A DNA stretch of 64,000 nt, taken from assembly GCF_038449125.1 (NCBI RefSeq), contig NZ_CP151800.1, positions 1,584,406-1,648,405 on the forward strand, written 5' to 3'. The stretch comes from Kosakonia sp. BYX6. GTDB lineage: Bacteria > Pseudomonadota > Gammaproteobacteria > Enterobacterales > Enterobacteriaceae. The notes beneath the pieces are model-generated. The model was not told the DNA's origin and searched no databases. It saw nothing but the letters and a program-made list of their open reading frames with translations. How positions within the stretch are numbered: the first letter of the stretch is position 1; the number at the start of each line of letters is the position of its first letter. This document shows positions 28,729 through 38,151 of the stretch, in pieces. The position numbers and the translations under genes were made by a program.

Positions 28729-31398
28729 CTACAGCAAGCTCTTGACGTAAGCGTCAATGTCGCTGATGTAATTTTCTATGCCTGGAGCGTCACTCTCACG
28801 AATTAACTGCTCCAGCGTTTCACACAACTGCTTACCAGGTACCAGATTAAGCATGGCAAACACCCCTTTCAGGCGGTGTGCCGTTTGTGCCAGCGCAGCG
28901 AAATCGCGCGACGCCGACTCAGTATACAACCTCTTAACATCATCGGGTACTGTGTCAACAAACAGCGCGTAATAGCCGCTGGCGTGGAGTTCGGCGTTTT
29001 CATCGCCCCCCAAAGGCGATTCCGGTACATCCCCCTGCGCCAGTTGCTCTTCTATAAGCTGCAATATTGCTCCTTGCATCGCATTGCTCATATTAAAGTT
29101 GACGCGCAATTGGCCAGGACCAATTTTCCGCACGCCAGCTTCATCATCGCTTAAAAGCAAGCCGGAGGCAGTAAGATTAGACGGATTATCTGTCAAAAAG
29201 AGGTCATATTCTTGACTGGATAGCCGCTCATCCGGGGAAATGCAGCTTGCTCCCCAGTTTTCCAACTGGCGTACTACGATATTACGGATTTCGTTGGACG
29301 TAATATCGATCATCGCCACAACGTCATCGAGTAATTTTTCTTCACTTTCTGCTTGCTGTGATCGGGCTGCCATTTTCACATGTAATGAATAACGGGTACC
29401 GAGATCTTCGCGCGCTTTGATATTTAAATGGCCGCCCAATTTGCGCGCCAGTTGATCGCACAGCCAGAAGGTGAGGGCGTTGGCTTTGCCATACTGATCG
29501 CTCTGCGTATCGTTGAGGAACGGGAAGTGCAGGTTGTCGATCTCGCTGGCGTTCACGCCGATGCCGGTATCAAGAATGCGGAATGTCAGGCGATCCTCCG
29601 CCGACTCATCCATATTCACCTCAAGGGTGATTTTGCCCATTTGCGTGGTAGTCACCGCGTACTGAATCAGCAGCAGCAAAATACGGCGCAGCGCATCGCG
29701 ATCGCCGTGCCGCTCTTCATTGGCCGGCAGATGGTTGTTGATCAATAGCTGCAAGCCTTTGCGCTTGATAACTGGCAGAACTTCCGGCACTACTTCATCG
29801 ATCAAATCCTGAATCGAGAACAGAGAAGGGGAGCCTTTCCAACTGTCGCTTTCCAGCATATTCGCCAGTTGAATTTCATCCACCAGTTGCACCAGCCTGT
29901 CGGCATGACTCGCCAACTGGTTCGCTTCCTCACTTTGCAACGCCGCTGCTTCGCTGGCCAACGCTTTCACCGGCTGTTTCAGCGAGTCCGCGAGGTTGCT
30001 CATAAAGGTGGCACGACCCTGCTGGTTTTTCTCGTACAACCGCTGGGCCTGCTTGAGCTTTTTATTCACCAGCACTTCGCGATCCTGGTCGCGAATAATA
30101 AAGATCTGCGTGCGCGAGGCGACCTGGCTGCGAAACTGGCGGATTTCATACAATTCATTATTGATGGTCGCCTGGATCACACCCTGGTGCTGATCGGCCA
30201 TCGCGGTGATATTTTGCAGATTAAGGTGCGGTAGCAGATGGTCGGCGATTTTGTTGCTTAGCACCGTGCGGTTCGCTTCCTGATCGTGCACCAGCAGCCC
30301 GAGCGGCAGCAGCGAGACAATCTCTTCATTAAACGCGCGCAGCACGCGTAACTCATTATTCGCACCGGGAGCGGCCAGGTTGTCGGTTTTGCGCCCCGGC
30401 TGTTGGCGGAACGTGGTGTAACCGAACAGCGCTAACGCCAGCAAACCAATGTTTAGCAGCAGCGGCAGCAAAACGTTCTGCAATGTATCGAGCATCAGCG
30501 TGCCAAACGGCACCTGCCAGACCAGCCGTAAACCGGTTCCGCTCAGTGAAGAGGAGATCTCAATTCGTGAACTGTTGAAATTGACGGAAACGCTGTCGTT
30601 CGCTTCTTTATCCTGCCCGCGCGCATTAACGGGTGCGGTATCCGGATCGAGGCGGAAGCTGTCCAGCGTCATGCCCGGCGGAATCAGATCGTTAATCGGC
30701 AGATCAAAAGCAACCACGGTCGCTAAATGACCTGGTTGATTGAAGGTGGTACGCAACGTAAAGTAGTGGCCGTTTTGCCAGGCCAGGCGGCGCAGAGAAG
30801 AGAAACTTTCGCGCTCATCAAGGGCGTTGGCCTGCTGCAACATCTCTGCGCGGCGCGTATCGACAATATTGCTGATGGTCGAGTCTTTAAAGCCGGAGGT
30901 GAGATCTTTGAGCGGCAGCGTCGAGACCAGAATCATGCTGTTATCCTGGCCGTTGAGATAATACATCGACCACGGCACCGTTTCCGCGCCCCACAACGTA
31001 TCCAGATAGGTCGAAATGCGCTGAGTCATCTCCAGCGTCGAGCTGTCATGCGAGCCGAAAATCAGCGCTTCAGTTTTGCGTCGTGGTTTTTCCAGGTAGT
31101 AAACATCCTGCTTCAAACGCGTTTCCTGCAAACCGTCACCGGGTGTGGCGGGAGGCGCTGCGGCGATATTGTCGTAGATTTGCCAGGTGGCATAGCGCCA
31201 CATATCAATGCGTTTATGGATGGCGTGTGTGGTATCGACGATTTGATAGCTTTTGTCTTTTAGCCAGGCATTGACCGCACTTTGGATCATCACCCCCATC
31301 GTTACCAGCAGGACAATAATCAATAAAAGAAAGTAACGGGTAATGTTGCCCGGTATAAGGGAAAATTTGCCAGGGATCATTGTGTCAGATTGACTCAT
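28729..31398 (-). CDS. rcsD: Phosphotransfer intermediate RcsD
   Basis: Histidine phosphotransfer protein relaying phosphate from RcsC to RcsB, 889 residues. An N-terminal membrane span (YFLLLIIVLLVTMGVMIQSAV), a periplasmic domain, a second span (LLPLLLNIGLLALALFGYTTF), a degenerate histidine-kinase-like region without a catalytic His, an ABL domain, and a C-terminal HPt with AHRLKGVFAML carrying the phosphorylatable His. E. coli RcsD is 890 aa. Confidence 0.96.
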   Translation of the reverse strand: MSQSDTMIPGKFSLIPGNITRYFLLLIIVLLVTMGVMIQSAVNAWLKDKSYQIVDTTHAIHKRIDMWRYATWQIYDNIAAAPPATPGDGLQETRLKQDVYYLEKPRRKTEALIFGSHDSSTLEMTQRISTYLDTLWGAETVPWSMYYLNGQDNSMILVSTLPLKDLTSGFKDSTISNIVDTRRAEMLQQANALDERESFSSLRRLAWQNGHYFTLRTTFNQPGHLATVVAFDLPINDLIPPGMTLDSFRLDPDTAPVNARGQDKEANDSVSVNFNSSRIEISSSLSGTGLRLVWQVPFGTLMLDTLQNVLLPLLLNIGLLALALFGYTTFRQQPGRKTDNLAAPGANNELRVLRAFNEEIVSLLPLGLLVHDQEANRTVLSNKIADHLLPHLNLQNITAMADQHQGVIQATINNELYEIRQFRSQVASRTQIFIIRDQDREVLVNKKLKQAQRLYEKNQQGRATFMSNLADSLKQPVKALASEAAALQSEEANQLASHADRLVQLVDEIQLANMLESDSWKGSPSLFSIQDLIDEVVPEVLPVIKRKGLQLLINNHLPANEERHGDRDALRRILLLLIQYAVTTTQMGKITLEVNMDESAEDRLTFRILDTGIGVNASEIDNLHFPFLNDTQSDQYGKANALTFWLCDQLARKLGGHLNIKAREDLGTRYSLHVKMAARSQQAESEEKLLDDVVAMIDITSNEIRNIVVRQLENWGASCISPDERLSSQEYDLFLTDNPSNLTASGLLLSDDEAGVRKIGPGQLRVNFNMSNAMQGAILQLIEEQLAQGDVPESPLGGDENAELHASGYYALFVDTVPDDVKRLYTESASRDFAALAQTAHRLKGVFAMLNLVPGKQLCETLEQLIRESDAPGIENYISDIDAYVKSLL

Positions 31399-31818
31399 TC
31401 GTGTGTGTAACCCGTTATGACAACACTGCTGATGAACCTCAGCATGCGCTGAGACAATATTGCTGCCATGCCGTAAGCGCCGTTTTACTGCACGGCGAGC
31501 TTATAGATGTTGTGCTGCAGAGTAGTGTACAGCAGGCAGTATATCGGTAAATGGGTGAATTTCCAGACTCTCTTTGCAGGAAAGGCCTGAATAATGCATG
31601 AATATGCATATTTGTGAATCGCAGCGGTCAAAACGTACAGGCGTTAAGGAATTGTACAAATATCTACCGTTTCGTTTGAAACAGATCGCACAAAATAACA
31701 AGAGATTAATCACACTATTATGCAAGCAGAAAAAAACTGGCATGTTTGTTGATTAATTAATAGTCATTACAAATTCGCGTAATATGTATTTTTAACGCAC
31801 TTCTACGTAAAGAAAGGT
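31399..31818. other. rcsD-micF intergenic sequence (no gene seen)
   Basis: About 420 bp upstream of rcsD. It contains a short perfect stem CTCAGC-ATGC-GCTGAG near 31438-31453 and presumably the rcsD promoter, but I could not assign -35/-10 elements with confidence. An 80-codon frame at 31501-31743 on the minus strand has no recognisable family or ribosome binding site. Confidence 0.5.
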
Positions 31819-31912
31819 AAAAAAAAACCGAATGCGAAGCATCCGGTCATAAGAGGGGTAAACAGACATTCAGAATCGAATGACGGTAATAAATAAAGTT
31901 AATGATGATAGC
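31819..31912 (-). ncRNA. micF: MicF small regulatory RNA
   Basis: The minus strand reads GCTATCATCATTAACTTTAT at the 5' end (31912 leftward), the segment that pairs with the ompF leader in E. coli, followed by TACCGTCATTC and TGAATGTCTGTTTACCCC. The 3' end is a terminator hairpin (ACCGGATGC / GCATTCGGT) and a run of nine U. Length is about 94 nt against 93 in E. coli, and it is divergent from ompC, as expected. It is an Hfq-dependent repressor of the OmpF porin mRNA. A TAAAAT -10 (31920-31925) lies 7 bp before the start. Confidence 0.93.
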
Positions 31913-32237
31913 GTTGGGTATTTTAGTAGCGAATTTCTTTTTGGGTTTTGCATTCAGTGCTATCAAAATTTCATGCGTAACTTGCTGAATATTATGTATA
32001 TTTAATATTTATTTGATTATTGATGCTATATTCTTTAGCTATCCGTGCGGAAAAAAGTTCCCTGAAAATTACAAAATGAAACATCTATCATTAAATATGA
32101 AACATCTTCAAAGTTTTCGTATCATATTAACGTTGGATTAATCTGGATTTTTGAGCACAATGAATTCGCCAGCTGATTAGAAGGTTGGTCAGCAAGCAGT
32201 GGCAATAAAAAAATGCATATAACAGAGGGTTAATAAA
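31913..32237. other. micF-ompC divergent control region
   Basis: AT-rich 325-bp region between the micF and ompC starts. It holds the micF -10 element, two OmpR-type boxes and the ompC leader, which ends with the conserved AACAGAGGGTTAATAAA ribosome-binding segment. No protein gene is visible. Confidence 0.75.
32077..32107. promoter_or_regulatory. OmpR-type boxes upstream of ompC
   Basis: TGAAACATCT occurs at 32077-32086 and again at 32098-32107, 21 bp apart (two helical turns), on the same face. It matches the core of the OmpR sites in the E. coli ompC promoter, and the following AGTTTTCGTATCATATTAAC also parallels E. coli. They would activate ompC, and possibly micF, at high osmolarity. 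Confidence 0.8.
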
Positions 32238-33374
32238 ATGAAAGTTAAAGTACTGTCCCTCCTGGTACCGGCTCTGCTGGTAGCGGGCGCAGCGAATGCG
32301 GCTGAAGTTTATAACAAAGATGGCAATAAATTAGACCTGTATGGCAAAGTTGATGGTCTGCATTACTTTTCTGATGACGACGGTTCTGATGGTGACCAGT
32401 CTTATGTTCGTTTCGGCTTCAAAGGCGAAACACAGGTCAATGATCAAGTAACCGGCTACGGTCAGTGGGAATACAACGTCCAGGCTAACAATACCGAGTC
32501 CTCAAGCGATCAGGCATGGACCCGTCTGGCATTCGCCGGTATTCGCGTTGCTGACGCTGGCTCTTTCGACTACGGTCGTAACTACGGCGTTATTTATGAC
32601 GTCACTTCCTGGACCGACGTTCTGCCGGAATTCGGCGGCGACACCTACGGTGCAGACAACTTCCTGCAATCCCGTGCTAACGGCGTTGCAACCTACCGCA
32701 ACACTGACTTCTTCGGTCTGGTTGATGGCCTGAACTTTGCTCTGCAGTATCAGGGCAAAAATGGCAGTGCAAGCGGCGAGAACGACACTGGTCGTAGCAC
32801 GCTGAAACAGAATGGCGACGGCTACGGCGCGTCCCTGACCTGGGATCTGGGTGAAGGCTTCAGTATTGGTGGCGCAGTGTCTTCTTCCAAACGTTCTGCT
32901 GACCAAAACGCGCTCGGCAATGACGCGCTGTATGGCCAAGGCGATCGCGCTGAAGTGTACAGCGGCGGCCTGAAATACGATGCCAACAATATCTACCTGG
33001 CTGCCCAGTACTCTCAGACCTATAACGCAACGCGCTTTGGTAATTCTCAGAGCACCAGCGACATCTACGGTTTTGCCAACAAAGCGCAGAACTTCGAAGT
33101 GGTTGCTCAGTACCAGTTCGACTTCGGTCTGCGTCCGTCTATCGCTTACCTGCAATCTAAAGGTAAGGACATCACCAACAACACCGGCACGGCTAACTTC
33201 GGTGATCAGGATATCCTGAAATATGTTGATGTTGGCGCGACTTACTACTTCAACAAAAACATGTCCACCTACGTTGATTACAAAATCAACCTGCTGGACG
33301 ACAACACCTTTACTCGTCAGGCTGGCATCAGCACCGACGACATCGTTGCACTGGGCCTGGTTTACCAGTTCTAA
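32238..33374 (+). CDS. ompC: Outer membrane porin OmpC
   Basis: Trimeric general diffusion porin of 378 residues. The signal peptide is residues 1-21 (ending AGAANA), the mature start is [20 protein letters not shown]. The constriction loop L3 carries [13 protein letters not shown], and the last strand ends in ALGLVYQF with the C-terminal Phe needed for BAM recognition. Loop sequences ([24 protein letters not shown]) differ from E. coli, as expected. Context with divergent micF supports OmpC over OmpF or PhoE. Confidence 0.95.
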   Translation: MKVKVLSLLVPALLVAGAANAAEVYNKDGNKLDLYGKVDGLHYFSDDDGSDGDQSYVRFGFKGETQVNDQVTGYGQWEYNVQANNTESSSDQAWTRLAFAGIRVADAGSFDYGRNYGVIYDVTSWTDVLPEFGGDTYGADNFLQSRANGVATYRNTDFFGLVDGLNFALQYQGKNGSASGENDTGRSTLKQNGDGYGASLTWDLGEGFSIGGAVSSSKRSADQNALGNDALYGQGDRAEVYSGGLKYDANNIYLAAQYSQTYNATRFGNSQSTSDIYGFANKAQNFEVVAQYQFDFGLRPSIAYLQSKGKDITNNTGTANFGDQDILKYVDVGATYYFNKNMSTYVDYKINLLDDNTFTRQAGISTDDIVALGLVYQF

Positions 33375-33393
33375 GTTCATAACGAACAGTGCG

Positions 33394-33417
33394 AAGGGGC
33401 CGAAAGGCCCCTTTTTT
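33394..33417 (+). terminator. Rho-independent terminator after ompC
   Basis: AAGGGGCC-GAAA-GGCCCCTT with a T-run, a GNRA-tetraloop hairpin 20 bp after the stop. Confidence 0.93.
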
Positions 33418-33466
33418 ATTGCCCGATTTTTGATGTACGCTTGCCGCCAACAAGGAGATAACAAAA

Positions 33467-34504
33467 ATGGCGATGACTTTTCTTCGCGCCGGTGTGGTTG
33501 CGGTGCTCTTCGTTTTAACTGGTTGCGACAGCGATAACCCGGCAAAGCCAACCGTGCTGGAAGGCAAAACCATGGGCACATTCTGGCGTGTCAGCGTCGT
33601 CAATGTTGAGCGCCAGCAAGCGCAGGCACTCCAGCAAAAAATTCAGACGCAACTGGATGCCGACGACCACTTACTGTCGACGTGGAAAAATGACTCGTCA
33701 TTAATGCGCTTCAACCACGCGTCCAGCACCGTGCCGTGGCCGGTGAGCGCCGCGATGGCGGACATTGTCACCACCGCGTTGCGGGTAGGGGATAAAACCG
33801 ATGGCGCAATGGATATTACCGTCGGCCCGCTGGTGAATTTATGGGGATTCGGCCCGGATAAGCAGCCGGTGAAAACGCCGGATCAGGCGCAGATCGCGGC
33901 GGCGAAAGCCCGAACGGGCCTGCAACATTTAGCCGTGATCAATCGCGCGGGCGAGCAGTTTTTGCAAAAAGATCTGCCGGATCTGTTTGTTGATTTATCC
34001 ACCGTCGGTGAAGGTTACGCAGCGGATCATTTGGCACAACTAATGGAACGGGAAGGCATCGCGCGCTATTTGGTCTCCGTTGGCGGCGCGCTCGCCAGCC
34101 GCGGCATGAATGCGCAAGGGCAACCGTGGCGCGTGGCGATCCAGAAGCCAACCGATCGGGAAAACGCCGCGCAAGCGGTGGTCGATATTAATGGTCACGG
34201 CATCAGCACTTCCGGCAGTTATCGCAACTATTACGAACTCGATGGCAAGCGCATCTCGCACATTATCGACCCGCGCACCGGTCGCCCCATTGAACACGCA
34301 CTGGTGTCGGTGACGGTGATTGCGCCAACCGCGCTGGAAGCCGATGCCTGGGATACCGGCTTAATGGTGCTCGGCACCGAGCAGGCGAAAGACGTGGTGA
34401 AAAGGGAAGGGCTGGCGGTGTTTATGATTATCAAACAAGGCGAGGGCTTTACCACCTGGATGTCGCCGCAGTTTTCCGCATTCCTCGTCAGCGAAAAAAA
34501 TTAA
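33467..34504 (+). CDS. apbE: FAD:protein FMN transferase ApbE
   Basis: Lipoprotein that attaches FMN to threonine residues of target flavoproteins such as RnfG and NqrC. The 345 residues start with a lipoprotein signal (VLFVLTGCDSD, Cys20); Asp at +2 predicts retention in the inner membrane. Flavin/Mg-binding stretches include GKTMGTFWR, DGAMDITVGPLVNLWGFGP, VDLSTVGEGYAAD and HGISTSGSYRN...ISHIIDPRTG. CAAGGAGAT precedes the ATG. Its stop codon overlaps the candidate Ada box of the next gene. Confidence 0.95.
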   Translation: MAMTFLRAGVVAVLFVLTGCDSDNPAKPTVLEGKTMGTFWRVSVVNVERQQAQALQQKIQTQLDADDHLLSTWKNDSSLMRFNHASSTVPWPVSAAMADIVTTALRVGDKTDGAMDITVGPLVNLWGFGPDKQPVKTPDQAQIAAAKARTGLQHLAVINRAGEQFLQKDLPDLFVDLSTVGEGYAADHLAQLMEREGIARYLVSVGGALASRGMNAQGQPWRVAIQKPTDRENAAQAVVDINGHGISTSGSYRNYYELDGKRISHIIDPRTGRPIEHALVSVTVIAPTALEADAWDTGLMVLGTEQAKDVVKREGLAVFMIIKQGEGFTTWMSPQFSAFLVSEKN

Positions 34505-34515
34505 ACCGCAAGATT
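34499..34515 (+). promoter_or_regulatory. Candidate Ada box upstream of ada-alkB
   Basis: AATTAAACCGCAAGATT differs by one base from the E. coli ada promoter element (AAT A-box, GCAA B-box). It overlaps the apbE stop codon and lies about 62 bp before the ada ATG. Methylated Ada would bind here to activate its own operon. Confidence 0.7.
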
Positions 34516-34576
34516 GCGGGTGTCTGAAAGCGTGCTTACGGGCACAGTGGGGCTAAGCTTAACTGAGGAGCCTGAC

Positions 34577-35638
34577 ATGAACGATACCACTTTATTAGAT
34601 GATCAACGCTGGCAGGACGTGCTGGCGCGTAACCCGCAAGCGGACGGTCAGTTCGTGTTTGCCGTGCTGACCACCGGTATCTTTTGCCGTCCTTCCTGTA
34701 CGGCGCGCCACGCCCTGCGCCAGAACGTCCGTTTTTATCCGGATGTGCAAAGCGCCATTGCCGCAGGTTTTCGCCCGTGCAAACGCTGCCAGCCAGATAA
34801 AGCCCACCCGCAACAACAGCGGCTTGATAAAGTCGCCAAAGCTTGTCGCCTGCTGGAGCAAGATTCGCCGATAACGCTCGAACAATTGGCTGAGGCGGTC
34901 GCGATGAGCCCGTACCACTTTCACCGTTTATTCAAATCCGTTACCGGGATGACGCCGAAAGCCTGGCAACTGGCGTTTCGCGCCAGGCGTTTGCGCACCA
35001 CCCTCGGCGAAAACAACACCATTACCGACGCGGTGCTGGCGGCCGGTTTTCCCGACAGCAGCAGTTATTATCGCCAGGCGGATGCTGCGCTGGGCATGAC
35101 CGCCGGACAGTTTCGGCGTGGCGGCGAAGCGTCGGATGTCTGGTTCACTTGTAGCCGCTGTACGCTGGGGCATTGCCTGGTGGCGGAAAGCGAGCGCGGC
35201 ATCTGTGCGATTTTGCTGGCAGACAGTGATGAACAATTGCTTGAAGAGCTGCGCAATCTGTTTCCGCATGCCCGCCGGGCGGAGGGAAACGCGGCGTTCA
35301 GCGAACGCGTCGCGCAAGTGATTCGCCGTCTTGATCATGCCGATTCGCCTTTTACCCTGCCGTTAGATTTGCGCGGTACTGCTTTTCAGATGCGGGTGTG
35401 GCAAGCGCTGCGAGAAATCCCCGCTGGCGAAACCGTCAGCTATCAGGCGTTGGCGATGAAAATAGGCAAACCCGGCGCGGTCAGAGCGGTAGCCAGTGCT
35501 TGCGCCGCCAACAAGTTGGCGATTGTCATTCCCTGCCACCGCGTGGTGCGCCAGAACGGCGCGCTTTCTGGTTACCGCTGGGGAACGGCGCGCAAAGCGC
35601 AACTATTGCAGCGCGAAGCAAATGAAGAGGAGACCTGA
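34577..35638 (+). CDS. ada: Bifunctional Ada: methyltransferase and transcriptional activator
   Basis: Adaptive-response protein of 353 residues. N-terminal zinc domain with Cys37 and Cys41 (IFCRPSCTARHA) and FRPCKRCQP completes the four-Cys site that accepts methyl from phosphotriesters; then an AraC-type helix-turn-helix (LEQLAEAVAMSPYHFHRLFKSVTGMTP); then the O6-methylguanine methyltransferase domain with the acceptor Cys in IVIPCHRVV. The ATG at 34577 follows TGAGGAGCC. Stop overlaps the alkB start (TGATG). Confidence 0.96.
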   Translation: MNDTTLLDDQRWQDVLARNPQADGQFVFAVLTTGIFCRPSCTARHALRQNVRFYPDVQSAIAAGFRPCKRCQPDKAHPQQQRLDKVAKACRLLEQDSPITLEQLAEAVAMSPYHFHRLFKSVTGMTPKAWQLAFRARRLRTTLGENNTITDAVLAAGFPDSSSYYRQADAALGMTAGQFRRGGEASDVWFTCSRCTLGHCLVAESERGICAILLADSDEQLLEELRNLFPHARRAEGNAAFSERVAQVIRRLDHADSPFTLPLDLRGTAFQMRVWQALREIPAGETVSYQALAMKIGKPGAVRAVASACAANKLAIVIPCHRVVRQNGALSGYRWGTARKAQLLQREANEEET

Positions 35639-36288
35639 TGCTTGATCTGTTTGCCGATGAACAACCCTGGCAGGAGCCATTGGCACCCGGCGCGGTGGTA
35701 TTGCGCCGCTTTGCGCTGGCGCATGTCGATGCCCTGCTGCGCGGCATTGCGGATGTGGTCAGCCAGTCGCCGCTGCGCCATATGGTGACGCCCGGCGGTT
35801 ATACCATGTCGGTGGCGATGACCAATTGCGGCCGGCTTGGCTGGACCACCGATCAGAACGGCTACCTTTACGCGCCGCAAGACCCTGAAACCCAACGACC
35901 GTGGCCAGAGATGCCGCAAGCATTTGTCCGTCTTTGCCATGCGGCGAGTACCGCAGCCGGTTACCCGGATTTTCGCCCGGATGCGTGCCTGATCAACCGT
36001 TATGCGCCGGGCGCAAAACTGTCGCTGCATCAGGATAAAGATGAGCCGGATCTGCGCGCGCCCATTGTCTCTGTCTCACTTGGCTTACCGGCCATTTTCC
36101 AGTTTGGCGGCCTCAAGCGAAACGCTCCTTTGCAACGGCTGATGCTGGAACATGGCGATATTGTGGTGTGGGGCGGCGAATCACGCCTCTTCTATCACGG
36201 CATTGCGCCGCTGAAACCTGGCTATCATCCGGTGACCGGCGAGTGCCGATACAACCTGACTTTCCGCCAGGCGAGCAAGGGCGAATAA
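35638..36288 (+). CDS. alkB: Alpha-ketoglutarate-dependent dioxygenase AlkB
   Basis: Oxidative demethylase repairing 1-methyladenine and 3-methylcytosine, 216 residues. Fe(II) ligands are His131 and Asp133 (LHQDKDE) and the His in RLFYHGIAPL; the 2-oxoglutarate-binding arginines are in CRYNLTFRQ. Coupled to ada by a 1-bp overlap, so it belongs to the Ada regulon. Confidence 0.96.
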   Translation: MLDLFADEQPWQEPLAPGAVVLRRFALAHVDALLRGIADVVSQSPLRHMVTPGGYTMSVAMTNCGRLGWTTDQNGYLYAPQDPETQRPWPEMPQAFVRLCHAASTAAGYPDFRPDACLINRYAPGAKLSLHQDKDEPDLRAPIVSVSLGLPAIFQFGGLKRNAPLQRLMLEHGDIVVWGGESRLFYHGIAPLKPGYHPVTGECRYNLTFRQASKGE

Positions 36289-36362
36289 AAATAAGAATTA
36301 TTCTTGATGTAAATGATTAGCCGTTTAAACTGCTGGCTGTTTTTGTTGACCGGGTTGTCATT

Positions 36363-38006
36363 ATGGAACTTCTCCTGCTTGTCTGGCGGCAGTACCGCTG
36401 GCCGTTCGTGGCCGTGCTGGCGCTCACCCTTGCCAGCGCCGCGTTTGGTATCGGGCTGATTGCCTTTATTAACCAACGATTGATTGAAACCGTGGATATG
36501 TCGTTGACCGTGCTGCCGGAATTCCTCGGACTGCTGCTGTTATTAATGGCGGTTACGCTCGGTTCACAATTGGCGCTCACCACCCTCGGCCACCATTTCG
36601 TTTACCGTCTGCGTAGCGAATTTATTAAACGTATTCTCGACACACCGGTTGAACGCATTGAGCAACTGGGCAGTGCTTCGCTGCTGGCGGGTTTAACCAG
36701 CGATGTGCGCAATATCACCATCGCCTTTGTTCGCCTGCCGGAACTGGTGCAGGGCATTATTCTGACGGTGGGTTCCTGTATTTACCTCGCGACGCTCTCC
36801 GGCAAAATGCTGGTGATCACCGCGCTGTGGATGGCGTTAACCATCTGGGGCGGCTTTGTGCTGGTTTCACGCGTCTACAAACATATGGCGACGCTGCGCG
36901 AGACGGAAGACAAGTTGTACAACGATTTCCAGACCGTGCTCGAAGGGCGCAAAGAGCTGAATCTCAACCGCGAGCGCGCTGAACATGTGTTCGAGCAGAT
37001 GTATCTGCCGGATGCCCGCGAATATCGCCACCATATTATTCGCGCCGATACCTTCCATCTAAGCGCCGTGAACTGGTCGAACATTATGATGCTCGGCGCG
37101 ATTGGCCTGGTGTTCTGGATGGCGAACAGCCTCGGCTGGGCGGATACTAACGTCGCGGCAACCTACTCGCTGACGCTGCTGTTTTTGCGCACGCCGCTGC
37201 TCTCGGCTGTTGGCGCGCTGCCAACGTTATTAAGTGCGCAGGTAGCGTTCAAAAAACTCAAACAGTTTTCATTGGCACCGTATAAAGAAGCGTTCCCGCG
37301 CCCACAGGCATTCCCCAATTGGCAAACGCTGGAACTGCGCGATGTCACGTTCAAATATCAGGACAACGATTTCGCCATTGGTCCGGTCAACATGACTCTG
37401 AACCGCGGCGAACTGGTATTCCTGATTGGCGGCAACGGTAGCGGGAAATCGACGTTGGCGATGCTGCTCACTGGCCTGTATCAGCCGGTGTCCGGCGAAA
37501 TCCTGCTGGACGGTAAACCGATGGCGCAGGATAAGCCGGAAGATTACCGCAAGCTGTTCTCGGCGGTGTTCACCGATGTCTGGCTGTTTGACGATCTTCT
37601 CGGGCCTGATGGCAAACAGGCCGATCCGGCGTTGGTGGAGAAGTGGCTTGAGCAGTTAAAGATGTCGCACAAGCTGGAACTCAAAGACGGCAAAATCCTC
37701 AATCTGAAGCTGTCGAAAGGGCAGAAAAAGCGCGTTGCGCTGCTGCTGGCGCTGGCGGAAGAGCGCGATATTCTGTTGCTGGACGAATGGGCCGCCGATC
37801 AGGATCCGCATTTCCGCCGCGACTTCTACCAGGTATTGCTGCCACTCATGCAGCAAATGGGCAAAACCATTTTTGCCATCAGCCATGACGATCACTACTT
37901 CATTCACGCCGATCGCCTGCTGGAGATGCGTAACGGCCAGCTTAGCGAGCTGGTCGGTGAAGAGCGCGCGCTGGCGTCCCGCGACGCCGTTTCCCGCACT
38001 GCCTGA
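36363..38006 (+). CDS. yojI: ABC exporter YojI (transmembrane plus ATPase)
   Basis: Fused ABC half-transporter of 547 residues, identical in length to E. coli YojI, which exports microcin J25 with TolC. Six predicted membrane segments fill the first ~290 residues; the ATPase has Walker [10 protein letters not shown], signature LSKGQKKR, Walker [14 protein letters not shown] and the switch His in ISHDDH. The LSKGQ signature replaces the usual LSGGQ, as in the E. coli protein. Confidence 0.95.
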   Translation: MELLLLVWRQYRWPFVAVLALTLASAAFGIGLIAFINQRLIETVDMSLTVLPEFLGLLLLLMAVTLGSQLALTTLGHHFVYRLRSEFIKRILDTPVERIEQLGSASLLAGLTSDVRNITIAFVRLPELVQGIILTVGSCIYLATLSGKMLVITALWMALTIWGGFVLVSRVYKHMATLRETEDKLYNDFQTVLEGRKELNLNRERAEHVFEQMYLPDAREYRHHIIRADTFHLSAVNWSNIMMLGAIGLVFWMANSLGWADTNVAATYSLTLLFLRTPLLSAVGALPTLLSAQVAFKKLKQFSLAPYKEAFPRPQAFPNWQTLELRDVTFKYQDNDFAIGPVNMTLNRGELVFLIGGNGSGKSTLAMLLTGLYQPVSGEILLDGKPMAQDKPEDYRKLFSAVFTDVWLFDDLLGPDGKQADPALVEKWLEQLKMSHKLELKDGKILNLKLSKGQKKRVALLLALAEERDILLLDEWAADQDPHFRRDFYQVLLPLMQQMGKTIFAISHDDHYFIHADRLLEMRNGQLSELVGEERALASRDAVSRTA

Positions 38007-38016
38007 TGTTTTTCTT

Positions 38017-38043
38017 CCCCCTTCTTCGGAAGGGGGGCTTTTG
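38017..38043 (+). terminator. Rho-independent terminator after yojI
   Basis: CCCCCTTC-TTCG-GAAGGGGG stem followed by a short T-run, just after the yojI stop. Confidence 0.85.
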
Positions 38044-38151
38044 CCGCTTTTTTATCCAATCACCCGCGTTGTTTATTATTTTTTACAAAGCTGCCGCTAT
38101 GCTTAAGGCTGTTCCGCCCTTAACTCAGGGCGCTGTCTATTCAGGATCTCA

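Noticed and set aside
31501..31743. 80-codon minus-strand frame upstream of micF
   Set aside because: No ribosome binding site, no family and irregular composition; probably chance in an intergenic region.
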